Part shown: positions 24,193 through 35,400 of the stretch, in pieces
Position numbering within the stretch: the first letter of the stretch is position 1
How the letters are laid out: the number at the start of each line of letters is the position of its first letter
From: Volvariella volvacea V23
Lineage: Eukaryota; Basidiomycota; Agaricomycetes; Agaricales; Pluteaceae
DNA length: 64,000 nt
Assembly (NCBI GenBank): GCA_000349905.1
Contig: KB722739.1
Span: forward strand, 1,417,905-1,481,904
Direction: 5' to 3'
Position numbers and translations under genes: made by a program
Notes under the pieces: model-generated
What the model was told of the DNA's origin: nothing
What the model saw: only the letters and a program-made list of their open reading frames with translations
Database searches by the model: none

Positions 24193-25134
24193 TTACACAG
24201 CTCCCCTCAACCTCATCGCAAACTCCATTTCCAATCGTTCTTTCGCATACGGTCCTTCGCAGATCTCCTTTATCATATCTGTCCCCCCTGGGAAATCGTG
24301 CTCGAATATGGGTTCACCTGCACCCCTCATGTTCGCAAACACCGACTGACGGAAATGCCATCTGAGAAGTTGGTCGGACACGCGATGTGGATCTGCAGGA
24401 TCGCGGCAAATAGGATCAAGCGCTCTTCCGTCTAAGCTATATAGATCTTCTTCAAAAACCACAATTTTGTAGCCGTCCTATTTTACCTGTCAGCATCATG
24501 AATAACAAGCTTGGGGAATTCGGCTTGCATCAGGGTTCACCGACAAAAGATATTGATCGAAAAGCTGATGAGCGTGCGGCGCCAACAAAAACCCATTCTG
24601 TAGCGAATTGATTTTTGAGTTCCCAGTTGTGTCGTTCATGTCCGTAATCCATTGACCGTAACCTCCCTGGATCCAGTGACTTTCACTCTCAAGTGGAAAA
24701 ATATGAACTGCCTCAAAACCCGTCCAGTTCCCTCTACTAGCTCTTAAATTCACAACGCCAGTAATAACACATTTGCCATCCCGAGCACGAATCCCAGTCC
24801 GAAAGGCATCTTCCCGCCCAGAGACGTTGTGTGTGATAAGGCGATGTATCCACGGCTCGTCGTTGACGTCAATACGACCTGTTCATTAGCACCTACTCTC
24901 GCAATAAAGAGCATAATCTCCTGGCTGCAGCGGGTTATCTGTCCTTGTTACATCATGGCCCGAAACTCTATGCCGAACGACTATAGGGATCGTTATAACG
25001 AGCAGTATACCGAGCATGTCAATAAAATTCTCTTCCGTGACAGATCCATTCTGCCTGAGTCCACCTAAAGCAACGGTAGGATTTGAAGCATCATAGAAGC
25101 GCACGTTTCGGCAAAGAGAACGGTCGATAGGCAT
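24193..25134 (-). CDS. HNH-endonuclease-domain protein (fungal HNH_2-type family)
   Basis: This family is expanded in Agaricomycetes; its function is not established. The N-terminal module has the family signature DNPLQPGDY. An HNH block follows: GKCVITG, then AVHIFPLE with the His motif, and LAPHAHQLFD. After a GC-AG intron (24478-24528; NPD|DGYK) come DPICRDPADPHRVSD, LLRWHFRQSV and EPIFEHDFPGGTDM, ending in MRLRGAV. The frame is consistent throughout except for an 18-nt stretch (24879-24896) that introduces TAA TGA in frame. That stretch has GTAGGT at one end and AACAG at the other but is far shorter than normal fungal introns. The gene is therefore either slightly broken or spliced unusually. 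Confidence 0.8.
24879..24896 (-). other. 18-nt intron-like insert carrying in-frame TAA TGA
   Basis: On the minus strand it reads GTAGGTGCTAATGAACAG: a donor-like start, a CTAAT branch-like core and an AG end. Removing it joins ...ALYCES to RIDVNDEPW, as expected for the family. Its length of 18 nt keeps the frame either way. Confidence 0.6.
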
Positions 25135-25693
25135 CGTAAGTCGTCACTGTGGAGCGACGCGAGAGAGAATTTCCTTGTCCCCTCAGTCGTGAAACAGGGT
25201 TAAGTGGATGGGCATGGCACGCCAAAAAATCGTGAGCTTTGTCTCTGTTTGCCCTCCGAAAATCATGGTTTACTGGACATCGTCCATTCGCAACGGCAAC
25301 GGCAGCCTCAGTCATTGGCGAAAAATTCTATAAAAATTCGTGTATCATTTCAAGATGTATTAAATTGTAATGTCCCACTGGAATCTATTTTCGTGATGAA
25401 TTACGTCCACAATACAGAAAATTGACAAAAGGCGACTTCTATTTCTTGGAAAAAATGCTTTACGAGGATAGTAAACTGGAGTTTCTGTAGAGAATGATGT
25501 CGCCCAAAGTGTTACAGCAAAAGTTCATCAGGAAAACCCGGAATGGATAAGCTGAATAATCTAAGGATAATTACCAGTAGTACGAACGTGTACTATATAA
25601 TTTGGATATAATCAGACAGTTGGCGAATAATATCAATAAGTGCTAGACAATTGGGACACGTATTGAAGCAAGCTGCGACACTGGTATAGACAG
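25135..25693. other. AT-rich intergenic
   Basis: Upstream side of the HNH gene and 3' flank of the transposase. AT-rich from about 25320 to 25700. No gene seen, and I could not identify a terminal inverted repeat by eye. Confidence 0.4.
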
Positions 25694-27593
25694 TCATAAT
25701 ACGTTTCGATATACATGTGGACTAGTTAATGAGTTGACAAAAAAGAATTTACAATGCCCGAGAACATTGCTTGAGGTCCATTCCGAGGCAGCCAATCTCC
25801 CGAAATCTGGCAGGAGATGGACGCTGCATTCGATGTCATCAACGCTGATAATACTTACTAGACGTGTACCATCTGCATTAAGGGTACGGGACACACGGTA
25901 CATTCCATGGGCCGGATGGGGCAAGCTTGGAAACGGTGTGAACCACTCAACGTATGCCAGAAATCGGGGAACATGAACCCCAGGATTGAGTATGGATTCT
26001 TGCACAGAAACAGGGACTGTGAACACTGCACGGACTTGAGCAACACGGAATACTGACCGAAGCATCAGGTGAATACCAAGCAGACATAATAAGAATGAGC
26101 TTACGATGTGCATTACTCCTGGCTGGCCCCTCACCTCGAGCATTATCAGTAGCTCCACTCGCAATCCTCACGAGCACAGTATCGAGTCGTGCTGGAACAG
26201 GCCTTCCCTTGCGGTCGTGTTGAGAAGGCTGGGCGTGAATTGAATCATCTGTTGAGGTCTCGAGTGAAAAGGAGTCGGTCTTGATGAACTTGATGCGATG
26301 CCAGACAGGAAATTTAACTGTTGGATAACGAAGGGCTTCTATTTCTTGTTCGAGCCGCAGGCGTGTCATCGAGGGTTGATTGAGGAGAACAAGGTATCGA
26401 GATAATGCCGGCAGAAAATGAACAGCACCATATCGTGCTTTCAGATAGAGAAGTGGAACTGAGTATACCGATGGGTGCTTTGACATCTTGAGGGTACGAG
26501 AAGATAACAAAACCGGGGGAGAGCGTAGCATGGAACGAGACATAGCTGGAAGGAACTGACCATTTGTTGCATCTCGTTCAACTTCTGCAGCTGTAGAGAC
26601 TCTCCATTGAACATACTGCTGGTGCCGAACAACTTTTTCGCGACGCTCAAGCCAGCGGGTCATCTGAGGGATTTCATCTTTGTGGTTGGTGGCATCGTAG
26701 GCGTCTTTAGCGAGATCAAAATGTAAACGCTCAGTAGATTCCGTGTTGAAATTATCCAGGGTCCCATATAGCTTCATCGATCGGGCATAGTGCCGGATGG
26801 CATGGAGCTTCGGAATGTTGTCAAAGCCGTCACGTATTCCCAGTAACACGAAGACCTCTTTATGGTCATGAAACCCCTTCAGTGCATCGTCCATTGCTGC
26901 TAAGGAGCTGGAGGTGTGGACTGGGTATTGTGCAATGTGAACAAAGTCCAGGAGACCACGCACAGCACGTAGTAGCCAGGTCCGAAGTACCGAATCAGCT
27001 TGTACTGGAGGAGAGGAGGAAGGAGGAGTTGGAAGGAGAGCACCGATTATAAGACCCAGTATGATCTGTGATATCTGTCGGTGTTCTTGCCCTATTATAC
27101 GAGTGAGCACTGAGATCCCCTTCATGAAGAGTCGAATGTTGTGGTTGGGTGGAAGCTTGCGACAGCGGGCATCAATCTCGACTGCGCCATGAACCTGGAC
27201 TAGCCACGAAACAAGGTGCTTGGTGAGTCCCTGGTAGAGCTGGTGGAGTGCATCTGGGGTAATAGATCGGTAGATGTGGGTGTACGGAAGGTCCTTCCAA
27301 AATGGATCTGGGAGTGGTTTGACTCGAAGAGATTTCGCAAGGCGGCAGTAGGTTTGCCATGATATAGGATCATCATCATCCAGTGAATGGAGAGCATCAA
27401 GGAGGCTGCTTAGCTCACGATAGGGCTGCTCTTGAGTGGCAACATCACGGGACCCACTTTGACCACCTTGGGCGTCGCACTGAGGGCAGTCACCGTGCTT
27501 GATACCTGTAACGAGGCACTGTTCGGGGTAGTCGCCACTAAAGCAAGCTAAAATCGGGTGGCATATGTATTCCGTTCCGTCAGCGGTCTGCAT
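25694..27593 (-). mobile_element. Plavaka-type DNA transposon, transposase C-terminal part
   Basis: Plavaka elements are CACTA-related cut-and-paste transposons common in basidiomycetes. Two exons (26135-27593 and 25694-26052) encode about 605 residues. Recognisable blocks: CHPILACFSGDYPEQCLVTG and CPQCDA, then ISVLTRIIGQEHRQ. Next come HKEVFVLLGIRDGFDNIPKLH, FNTESTERLHFDLAKDAY and PQMTRWLERREKV. The second exon has the family end: AYVEWFTPF, MYRVSRTL, WTSSNVLGHCKFFFVN. The usual N-terminal region of several hundred residues is absent; upstream of 27593 the sequence is AT-rich and noncoding. It therefore looks 5'-truncated, but the remaining frame is intact over about 1.8 kb, so the insertion is not very old. 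It sits between the HNH gene and the 3' end of CYT1. Confidence 0.85.
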
Positions 27594-27946
27594 AACTCTT
27601 CCATTGCGTGCAGCATCAATAGTCGTTTACTATGATGTATGTAGCAGTTATACTATTTTTCCTTTTGTATACAATTCCTATACATCTAATTCATCATCAT
27701 TCTCAGTTCCAAGTCTCCTTTTCTGTTCCTTTGTTCAAAGATTCTTTTTGTTCTGGACATGTACCTTCCACCCTCCTGTATTTATAGAAGTAACATCAAA
27801 TGTTCACTTTGTCTGTTTTTGTTGCAGTACACTCCATATTATTCCGCACATGCTGACAGTCGACTTAGAGAATTGATCAGACTGCTTGCATTCCAACTGA
27901 TCCCAAGCATATTCTAAAGTCCTACTCTAATTACAATGGTGTGTAT
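27594..27946. other. AT-rich spacer at the truncated end of the transposon
   Basis: T-rich sequence between the truncated transposase frame and the CYT1 stop codon. No further transposase coding is visible in any frame, and no gene is seen. Confidence 0.45.
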
Positions 27947-29281
27947 CTAGTGGGCTTTATCTGCTGGAGGGTTGTAGACTATCAAGTATTTGTCAGTTAC
28001 CCATTAGTGGCAATAGGTGAACAGTACTCACAGATCTTGCGATTCTTGATAGGTGTCCACTTGAATCGCTTAACGTAAATGGAGATCGCGGTCAGCGCTG
28101 AGAAAAGGATGACAGCCTTAATTCCATATTTCTTCCTCTCGTCATGTTCAGGCTCAGCAGCCCAGTTGAGGAAAGTGACAACATCCTTAGCCATTTGGGA
28201 GGTGGTGGCAGGAGTGCCTATCATGCAGGTTAAACGGACGAGACTAGGGTATGAAGCAGAACTCCCTCACCGTCCTCGTACTCGACCAGGCCATCGAACA
28301 AAACTCGGGCCATAGAAATAGCTCCACCAGGGAAGTAGGGGTTATAGTTCATGCCTTCACGAACCTCGACACCAGCAGGGGGATCCATGTAGCCAGTAAG
28401 GAGGGAGAAGATATAATCCTGTGGAAGATGTCATTCTCACACGAGCGGAAGACAAGGGAGCTACGCGTACAGCACCACCGTGTCGAGCCTTGACAATCAA
28501 ACTGAGGTCAGGGGGCAACGCGCCGCCATTGCTGGCACGAGCGGCCTCCTCATTAGGGTATGGGGAGGGCATATAGTCAGCGAGCTTTCCGGGTCGTTGG
28601 AACATCTCGCCCTGGTCGTTGGGACCATCTGTGTACTCCACTTCTTCTGCCATTGCTCGCGCCTCGTCGGCAGTATGAGAAACGCCGACCAAATTGCGCC
28701 AAGCGATGCGGTCCAAGGAGTGGCAAGCAGCGCAGACCTCCCTGTATACTTGGTAACCTCGTCGGATGCTAATGGGTGAATCCGGCACGTTCGTCATGTT
28801 GGAAGAAGTAAAAAGGCAACGCTCCGTACCTTGCATGGTCGAAAGAATCGAACCATCCTTTGTGAGACCAGGGATATGCGGTTGGGTGCAAGCCCTCGTC
28901 ACTGAGATGCCCTGCATGCAATTCTCCAACGAAAGGCAAAGTGCCATACAGGTGGGTGTACCAGGCTATTGAACCCGCGGTAAGCAATGAGAGAGAGGCG
29001 AGAGTTGCCCGGGAATTGGCAATATTCTGTGAATAAACATAAGGGCGTGGCCACAAAGTTATGCAATTTGTACGAACCTCGAAAGTACTGGAGGAGGCAT
29101 TCGTAGAGGCATAGCGGACCTGAATCCGTTTTTCGGCGCAGGTCATTCAAAAGTGCACGGACTCAAAATAGCGACAACCACCCACCGAGCCCGCACGCGT
29201 CGCCGATACAAAAGCGTGTGTGCGAGGGGCGCTGACTTGAGCAGCTCTCTTCAAGGCTCCCGCCGATAGCCTTGCTAGCAT
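27947..29281 (-). CDS. CYT1: cytochrome c1, mitochondrial complex III
   Basis: Heme-bearing subunit of the bc1 complex that passes electrons from the Rieske protein to cytochrome c, anchored in the inner membrane. Seven exons (29186-29281, 29078-29119, 28830-29026, 28471-28768, 28271-28418, 28032-28217, 27947-27978; minus strand), 332 residues. The N terminus is a mitochondrial presequence rich in Arg, Ala and Ser ([14 protein letters not shown]). The heme motif C-AA-CH lies at about residues 124-128. [35 protein letters not shown] and [12 protein letters not shown] follow. A C-terminal membrane span ([15 protein letters not shown]) precedes a basic tail ([12 protein letters not shown]). Start, stop and all phases agree. 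Confidence 0.97.
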
Positions 29282-29328
29282 TTTTGTTGTAAGATTTTGA
29301 GAGGAGGGAGAGGTTGGGTATATCAAAA

Positions 29329-29340
29329 GTCACGCGTGAC
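29329..29340. promoter_or_regulatory. 12-bp palindrome with ACGCGT core upstream of CYT1
   Basis: GTCACGCGTGAC is a perfect palindrome about 50 bp upstream of the CYT1 ATG. ACGCGT is the MluI-box core; whether it acts here is unknown. Confidence 0.35.
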
Positions 29341-29744
29341 ACTATGGAGACGGAATGAACCGGAGAACCCGCTCAGCCAATCAAATTGCCGTGATTGTCC
29401 GTCGGCGCTTGTCACCATCTTGACACTCTGCCCAACCTCCAATTTTTTCGGTTGTCATGGGCAAAACATTTACAGGCTATTCAGAGGCACTCAGGACCGC
29501 GTTCAACTGGCAGGCGTGTGCTCGGAAGCTGAATGAACAGGCTCAAGTTTTCAGACACATAAGAGAGAAACCCAGTTATAATTATCCACCATACAGGCTA
29601 ATTCGTGATTCATGCATACTCGATGTGGAACCGTGGATAGAGTTAGATGGTCGTGAATAGAAAGTAAAGGACATCTCCGAACAGTACAGCAAGCAGCTAA
29701 AAGAGAAAGAATAAGAAATAGGCTTCGAAGCCGGTGTACAAGGC

Positions 29745-30404
29745 TTAGAATAGACAATCGCAGATTTCTATTTCCAAAGTCAGTGACCTTTTTCTGAGCT
29801 GCACATCAAAAGCTTACCTTCTGCGCAACAACATAGACAGATACCCGCTAAACAGGCCCAACAGCCAACATTACTCTCTTTTTCCGGCTGCTGTTGACTA
29901 ATTGGACCCGTTAGCCTGCGGATTACTGCGAGCGCATGAGGACTTACATGATGACAGTCTGCGGCTGAGGTTGGGGCTGGTATCCCGGCTGAGGATAGCC
30001 TTGGGGAGGGGGTTGATAATAACCACCTTGGTATGCCTGCTGGGGTTCCTATCGAGGAGGTGAATTTACACGACAAGGCCGAATAAGGGCTGGACATACC
30101 TGGGGTGGTGGGTAATAGCCTCCTTGGGGAGGTGGGCCTATGACAGCAAACTGGTCAGCATACAATGTTAACACACCTACAGCGACTACAGAGCGCGCCG
30201 CAGTAAAGATAGTTTTGGAGGCGCAAGAAATGCAACAAATTTGGCAGCCAAAAATCCAATCCTCGACATGGGTGCATTTTGCTTTTCCTTCGCCATAACG
30301 AGATATTTGGGATTGTTCTCACCTGGAGGGGGGTAATATTGGCCCTGCTGTGGTGGGTATGGTTCGCCGGGCTTTCCTGCGTTGTAATAGTCGTTGGCAC
30401 TCAT
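29745..30404 (-). CDS. small Pro/Gln/Tyr-rich CYSTM-type protein
   Basis: Five exons (30323-30404, 30100-30137, 29948-30048, 29818-29897, 29745-29767; minus strand) give 107 residues. The first two thirds are a low-complexity Pro/Gln/Gly/Tyr tract (YYNAGKPGEPYPPQQG, YYPPPQ, YQGGYYQPPPQGYPQPG). The C terminus is a cysteine-rich hydrophobic module (GCWACLAGICLCCCAEEICDC, then LF). This layout matches the eukaryotic CYSTM family, short tail-anchored proteins linked to stress tolerance and metal resistance. The cysteines could be palmitoylated or bind metal; the sequence alone does not decide. The last exon is only 23 nt yet supplies the typical ending. Confidence 0.85.
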
Positions 30405-31064
30405 GCTCGTAAAGGTTTGGGGCGTCCCAAAGGGTTGAGGGAATAAGCGGTCGTGGAGGAGAAGAAAGGTGAGAGTCGCTGATGCACGAAATCAGGCGAC
30501 TGGTTTTGAGGGATTTGTTTATCAGAGCTTGCCACGACCTACATCCGAACTCCGCAGTCGGCATCCATATCCCAAGACACTCAAGCCTTTCCAAGCCGAG
30601 CCATGTATGAAAACTATCACAACTATCACAACGTGTCGACCTCAAGTGTATGTCCATTGGAGGCGATACGACTACGCTCAACGAAATGTGAGAACAGCCC
30701 GTCCACCGCTGTACTCCGGCCACCTCCGAGGACTCCTTGCCAGTCCGTGGTCCATTACAAGCATCGCAGCGCAGCCAATGCTATGTACTCCGGAAGCTTA
30801 AAATAGTCAACCACGCGCCAGGGTCGGCTAGCGTCACGTACCAGCTCTATTTTTTAGCAACACAGCATTCGTCTCACAAACGGCATCACAGTATGTCGTA
30901 GTTGATGGATAAGTAAGTATGTGCACATGTATCCATATGTCACAGAGGAAAGTCAAAGGGTATGGGAGAAATCCGGTGGGTGCGCTTATGCGATACAGAA
31001 TTAATACTGGTGCATCAAATGAGGAACACAAGAAGTCCATCAATTAAGGAATATCAACGATCAG
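30405..31064. other. intergenic
   Basis: Promoter side of the CYSTM gene and the 3' flank of the velvet gene. Frames crossing it have no motif or splice support. Confidence 0.4.
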
Positions 31065-32410
31065 CTATGTACCCGGTTGCGACATGAATGTGAACATCCG
31101 TGCACCCTGCTCTAAGAAACATTGTGTCAGGCGCGTCGGTGCTTTTGACAGCAACGCATGATATCAGTCTTCCTCAACTCCGAGCGAATGACGCGAATCG
31201 CGAAATCGACTTACGAGCTGCTGTATACTGGCTCAGTGGCAGCACGTCAAATGTTTCTGTCCGCGTTTCAGCCAAGATAGTTCCATGCTCAGCTAGTGTC
31301 AGGTTTCCCGAGGAATTGGTTCTAAAAGCGATACCGCTTAGTACGATAAGGCAAAGCCCGCGTCTTATGATCTGCCTACCCAGAAATCCTCAACAGCGTG
31401 ACTCCGAGTTGAAATCTACCGCGAAAGCGGATACTCACATCGGGGAACAAAAAGAATAGACCTTTGTTCCCCTGTAGATCCTCGAGTTGATCCAAGGAAG
31501 AGACTAAATTTCCATATAGGATTGGTGGTGATTGGTCCCGTCCGATAGCAGATCCCATGTCTAATTGTGTTAGGCCATCTTCGGAATATAGCGATAAGTG
31601 GGCAATCAGGAATGGAAGCTCCGCCTCGCTTTGAAAGACGATCGTCGGATTCATTCAACTGCTCGCAGACATTTGAGTTGACTTACGGAATGATGGAGTT
31701 TCCAGAGGTGTCGCGTACAGTAAGCTGTACAATAATGGGTGGTGTCAAAGGTAGACGTGAAAGGCTAGCACTGCCGAATTCTGCAGTTTTCTGGGGTTGT
31801 TGAATTACTTCAAGGTGATACGTTCTGCATACTAATTAAAAATCACTGAGTAATGGCAAATAGCGACGCACCGAGATTGGGAATCGGCCAATAAGAAAGA
31901 AACTTGGATTCGAGGCTGCCGACGGGGCGAGGTGTTGGTTTGTGAGGATGATCCAGCCAGTGTTCTTTCACTAGCGGCCGGACTACTATGGCTGGAGATG
32001 GATGAATTAGATGAAAAGATGAGGGGCGATAGCATTGATTGGGGGGATGAGAAACCGCTGCTTAGACTGGTACAGCTTTGTGGGCTGGTATAACGTGTGT
32101 GCGAAGTGCACTCTATTTGATCATCGTTTTTAGTGTGTCCGGAGGAGCAAGGGGGGTCAGAATGGCGGGGATATTGGTTCAGGTTGTGATTGTGTGGATC
32201 GTGAACAGACGGTGGCTGTTGAAGTGGTAGGGCATCAGATGAGTAAGGCCGATGTGCAATTTTATTGACCTTCAGGGCATGACGGAGTTTACAGCTGTTG
32301 TGGAGTGCTCTATGCTCGAACAAGATAGCAGGGAAGCAGCGGTTGGAGGTCAGAGCAAATGTATGCGGAGCAAGAGAATGCGTACAAGGACGACTGTTCA
32401 GACTGAACAA
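31065..32410 (-). CDS. velvet-domain transcription factor
   Basis: Velvet proteins are fungal DNA-binding regulators of development and secondary metabolism with an NF-kappaB-like fold. Five exons (31872-32410, 31687-31824, 31380-31628, 31215-31321, 31065-31141; minus strand), 369 residues if translation starts at 32410. The velvet domain begins at about residue 178 (TYHLEVIQQPQKTAEFGSA). It continues through PIIVQLTVRD, AELPFLIAHLSLYSEDG, PILYGNLVSS, LFFLFPDVSIRFRGRFQLGV and ETRTETFDVL, ending LTQCFLEQGARMF. The N-terminal 175 residues are Ser/His/Pro-rich with no homology I recognise, so the true start may lie further in. I cannot assign it firmly to VeA, VelB, VosA or VelC; it resembles the basidiomycete single-domain type. 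Confidence 0.88.
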
Positions 32411-32750
32411 TCATTAATGGGGCTTTTTGAGGCAGTGTGATCAGCTCCAGAGCTAAATCCGGGATGGCGGGAAATCTTGGAAGGCAGCAAACATTTATAA
32501 TAAATGAGCAAGGGGTGTATTCCATTTGCACACGAGTAAGTACGATGTCTTGGGTACCAATTAGAGTTCTAAAGTATGGCACATCGTACTGCTCGCATCA
32601 GGGAAATTACAGAGCCAAACAGGCGGTTACTACATTCTACGATGGTAATGGGAGTCAGTAATCGTGCAAAGGCCCTGACACGATCGCTTACAATTTTCCC
32701 AAAATCGAAACCAGGGCAAGGGCAAACGCGGAAACTACATATGGAGGGTA

Positions 32751-33677
32751 TTAGATGCTCTTTTTGACAACACTCCAGATTCCCGCCAATCCTGAGACGA
32801 AAGTGGCTGCTACGATGGCTGGCTTAACTCCAGCTGATTGATGGCCGAGATGGGGTGAGAAAGGGATAAGCGGTCACAGCACAATTAGCACACCTGTTGA
32901 TTTGTATAAAGCACCTGTCAAAGCACCGGCGCTCATACTGCCCGCGATATCATGCTTTCCCCGGATAGAATCGATGGAAGAGTTGATACCATTATAAACA
33001 AGGGCTGGAATGGGTGCAATGAGATAGTGTGAGGGGAATTATACCGAGAAAGGAACTGACCGAGTACGCCAGCAGAGTTTCCAATAAATGTGCCTCTTCT
33101 TGTCACAGAATTTAGAATGCTGTTGATCCGTAAACGTGTGTTTGATACGGCGAGCGGTCGGCGAGCGCCTTCGCGCACTCCCCATACTCCGCCAAGGGCC
33201 AAACCTTGTAAAAAATCAGGGTGAGCATGTGACAACAGCTAAACAATAAGAACGACTAAAGATGGGTTGACCAGATGCTCAGATAAGGTGTGAGAGTATT
33301 TCAGGGAGTGAATGAGGCCGGAAGCGAGCTGAACCGTAGGCAAATAGAGTAAGTTGAAAGAGATCGAGCTTACCACTCAAATACATGGTACCGGTGCCGT
33401 AGCACAGATCATCACTCCACCCCCTGGAAGGAATAGCCGTGCCAGAACCGGGAATTTCATTGGTTTTGTCATCATCAAGAAGCAAATAGTCCAGTTTGTC
33501 GCTCAAGTCCGCGAGAGGATGCAGTTTGGCTGGATCATAAGCAGCCAAAAGGAGGTCGGAGGTTGTGATGGCGTGGTCTGGCGCTGAAGAGGAGTCTGTT
33601 CTCGTGAAGTTTGCATTCTTGAGGAGGTCTGTTGCGCTTGGGGAGGAGGCTTGCTGGTTTGACGACGAGGAGGCCAT
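32751..33677 (-). CDS. TIM23: mitochondrial inner-membrane translocase subunit TIM23
   Basis: Channel subunit for import of presequence-bearing proteins into or across the inner membrane. Four exons (33374-33677, 33061-33204, 32894-33004, 32751-32833; minus strand), 213 residues. A hydrophilic, Ser-rich intermembrane-space half (receptor part, with ending CYGTGTMYLSG) precedes four predicted spans with glycine-zipper motifs: GLALGGVWGVREG, NSAGVLALVYNG, AGSMSAGALTGALY and VAATFVSGLAGIW. NSVTRRG lies between spans 1 and 2, as in the Tim17/22/23 family. The ATG at 33677 (MASSSSNQQ) fits; another at 33692 would add five residues. Divergent from a mitochondrial TPR gene across 201 bp. Confidence 0.95.
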
Positions 33678-33878
33678 GGGGGAGTGGAACAAGGAATGCC
33701 GTGGTCGAGTGCTCGGGTAAAGTGGCGGCAGTTGACAGTTTTTTGGTTCCCAATTGAAGCGGAGTGTATCACGTGGCCAGGCTACTTTTTAGGGCAAGAG
33801 CGTGTCACGAGCCAAGAAAGAAACTAGGGACCGAGCTCATCGCAGTGGACGGCGACCAGCACGCTTTTGCTCTCAGGA
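33678..33878. promoter_or_regulatory. 201-bp bidirectional promoter with CACGTG
   Basis: Shared upstream region of TIM23 and the TPR gene. It contains a palindromic CACGTG at 33770-33775, near the middle. Confidence 0.5.
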
Positions 33879-35018
33879 ATGGCTCTCTCGACCCGCTTTC
33901 TCAGGTTGTCCGCCTCAAAGCTTCGCCCAGCTCCCACAGTCTCGCTGTCAGCTCGCTCCATTCATCATAGGTCTTCTTACTCTGCTCTCTTCACCTCTCC
34001 GAGCCTGTCCTCTCGGATATCGCCCCCTTCGGCCACATTTTCAAATCTTTCCTCGAGGCGTGAGTTCGCGTGCCTTCCTCCTTTTCATCCTTCTTTTGAT
34101 GGCAATCCTCAGGTTGGGCTACCTCCGTGACACCTCACTCGACTGCTTCCGATCCTGCAGAGGTTGAGGCATTGCGCTGCCTTGAACAAGGAACTGCCAA
34201 ACTGGAAGAAGGGGACATCCAGGCCGCTAAGGCCCTCTACAAGCGTAGTGCCGAAATAAAACGGAACGCCAGCTCCCTATTCAACCTTGGCGTCACCCAT
34301 TACCATCTCAGTATGTTTCAAGGGTGTTTCCCCGATACGCCATATTCATATTCAATTGCGGCGCAGAGGAACTTGACGAGGCCATTGCCGCATGGAAGGA
34401 GTGTATAGAATTGCAACCATCAAGTCCGGATGCACATACCAGTTTGGTTTCTATCTCATTCTATCTCCATTCAGCCAAATGACATCAACCCGACAGACCT
34501 CGCCAGCGCGTACATAATATCTCCAGGTATGTCTTTCCAGGATGTTCTAAAGCACCCTTATATTGAATTTTTCTCCGATCAAAGTCTCTCGTCCTGACCT
34601 GGCACTACACCATCTACAGTACGTGGAGTTCCCAGCTCCGCCGGGATGGACGTTAATATTCTTCATGGTAGAATCGCTTCCTCATTAGCACCAGAAGATC
34701 CTGAGATTGCGTTCAACCTTGCTGCCGTTCTCGAGGCCAGTAAGTGGTCACGATTTTGCACACCCCTTGCGATAGATCTTACACGTTCTCACCGTAGCGG
34801 GCCGTCTTGAAGAAGCTCTTGAGCAGTACAAAAAGAGCAAAGAACACGGCGTAGAACGTGCTGCTGTTCATATCCGAAATGTGGGTCTGCTACGCGTCCT
34901 TGAACCCCTTGTCCCTCACCTTCCATTCTGTTCCATCTATCCTGCACCCTAGGTAAGCGCAAAGATTCTCGGAACGAAATTAAAGGCTGCAGAGGATTCC
35001 GAGAAATCAGAATCCTAA
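33879..35018 (+). CDS. TPR-repeat protein, probably mitochondrial
   Basis: Eight exons (33879-34059, 34113-34310, 34367-34441, 34497-34526, 34585-34618, 34672-34739, 34798-34880, 34953-35018) give 244 residues. The N terminus is Arg/Ser-rich without acidic residues (MALSTRFLRLSASKLRPAP), a likely mitochondrial presequence. From about residue 70 there are TPR-like helix pairs: ALRCLEQGTAKLEEGDIQAA, SSLFNLGVTHYHLKELDEAI, DAHTNLASAYI, DPEIAFNLAAVLEATGRLEE and ALEQYKKSKEHGVE. It ends with HIRNVSAKILGTKLKAAE. The repeats indicate a scaffold or assembly role; I know no defined function. Sharing a promoter with TIM23 fits a mitochondrial location. Confidence 0.85.
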
Positions 35019-35400
35019 TATCAGAGGACAGGGTCCCCTCGCTGTTTCCCGTAAGAGTGACCTCGATTGAGCCTTACCACGCGATATTGGAGTAGAAAGG
35101 TTCACTATTGTCTTTCGACACACCAAATAGAATGGACGGCAAAAGACTTCAGGGATGCCACCATGCTCTAGACATTGGATACGATTCATGTCATAATTCT
35201 CTCATAGATGTGGGCGTTTCAATCACAAGAACTTGATCGGTAAAGATACAGACCCAAAATTTCGACAAAGATTAGCTGAGAATCCTACCTACCCGCCCAA
35301 ACGGACGGCTAGGTAAGCGTGAAGGTAGGAGAGCTCTATCACCCTATACCGTCCCCCATTAACGGCGACACCATCGCAAATGTCTGAATCAACGAACACC
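35019..35400. other. intergenic between convergent genes
   Basis: About 380 bp of 3' flanks. No gene or clear repeat seen. Confidence 0.4.

Noticed and set aside
30469..30801. 110-codon plus-strand frame
   Set aside because: No motif; it lies in the upstream region of the CYSTM gene and has no splice or promoter support.
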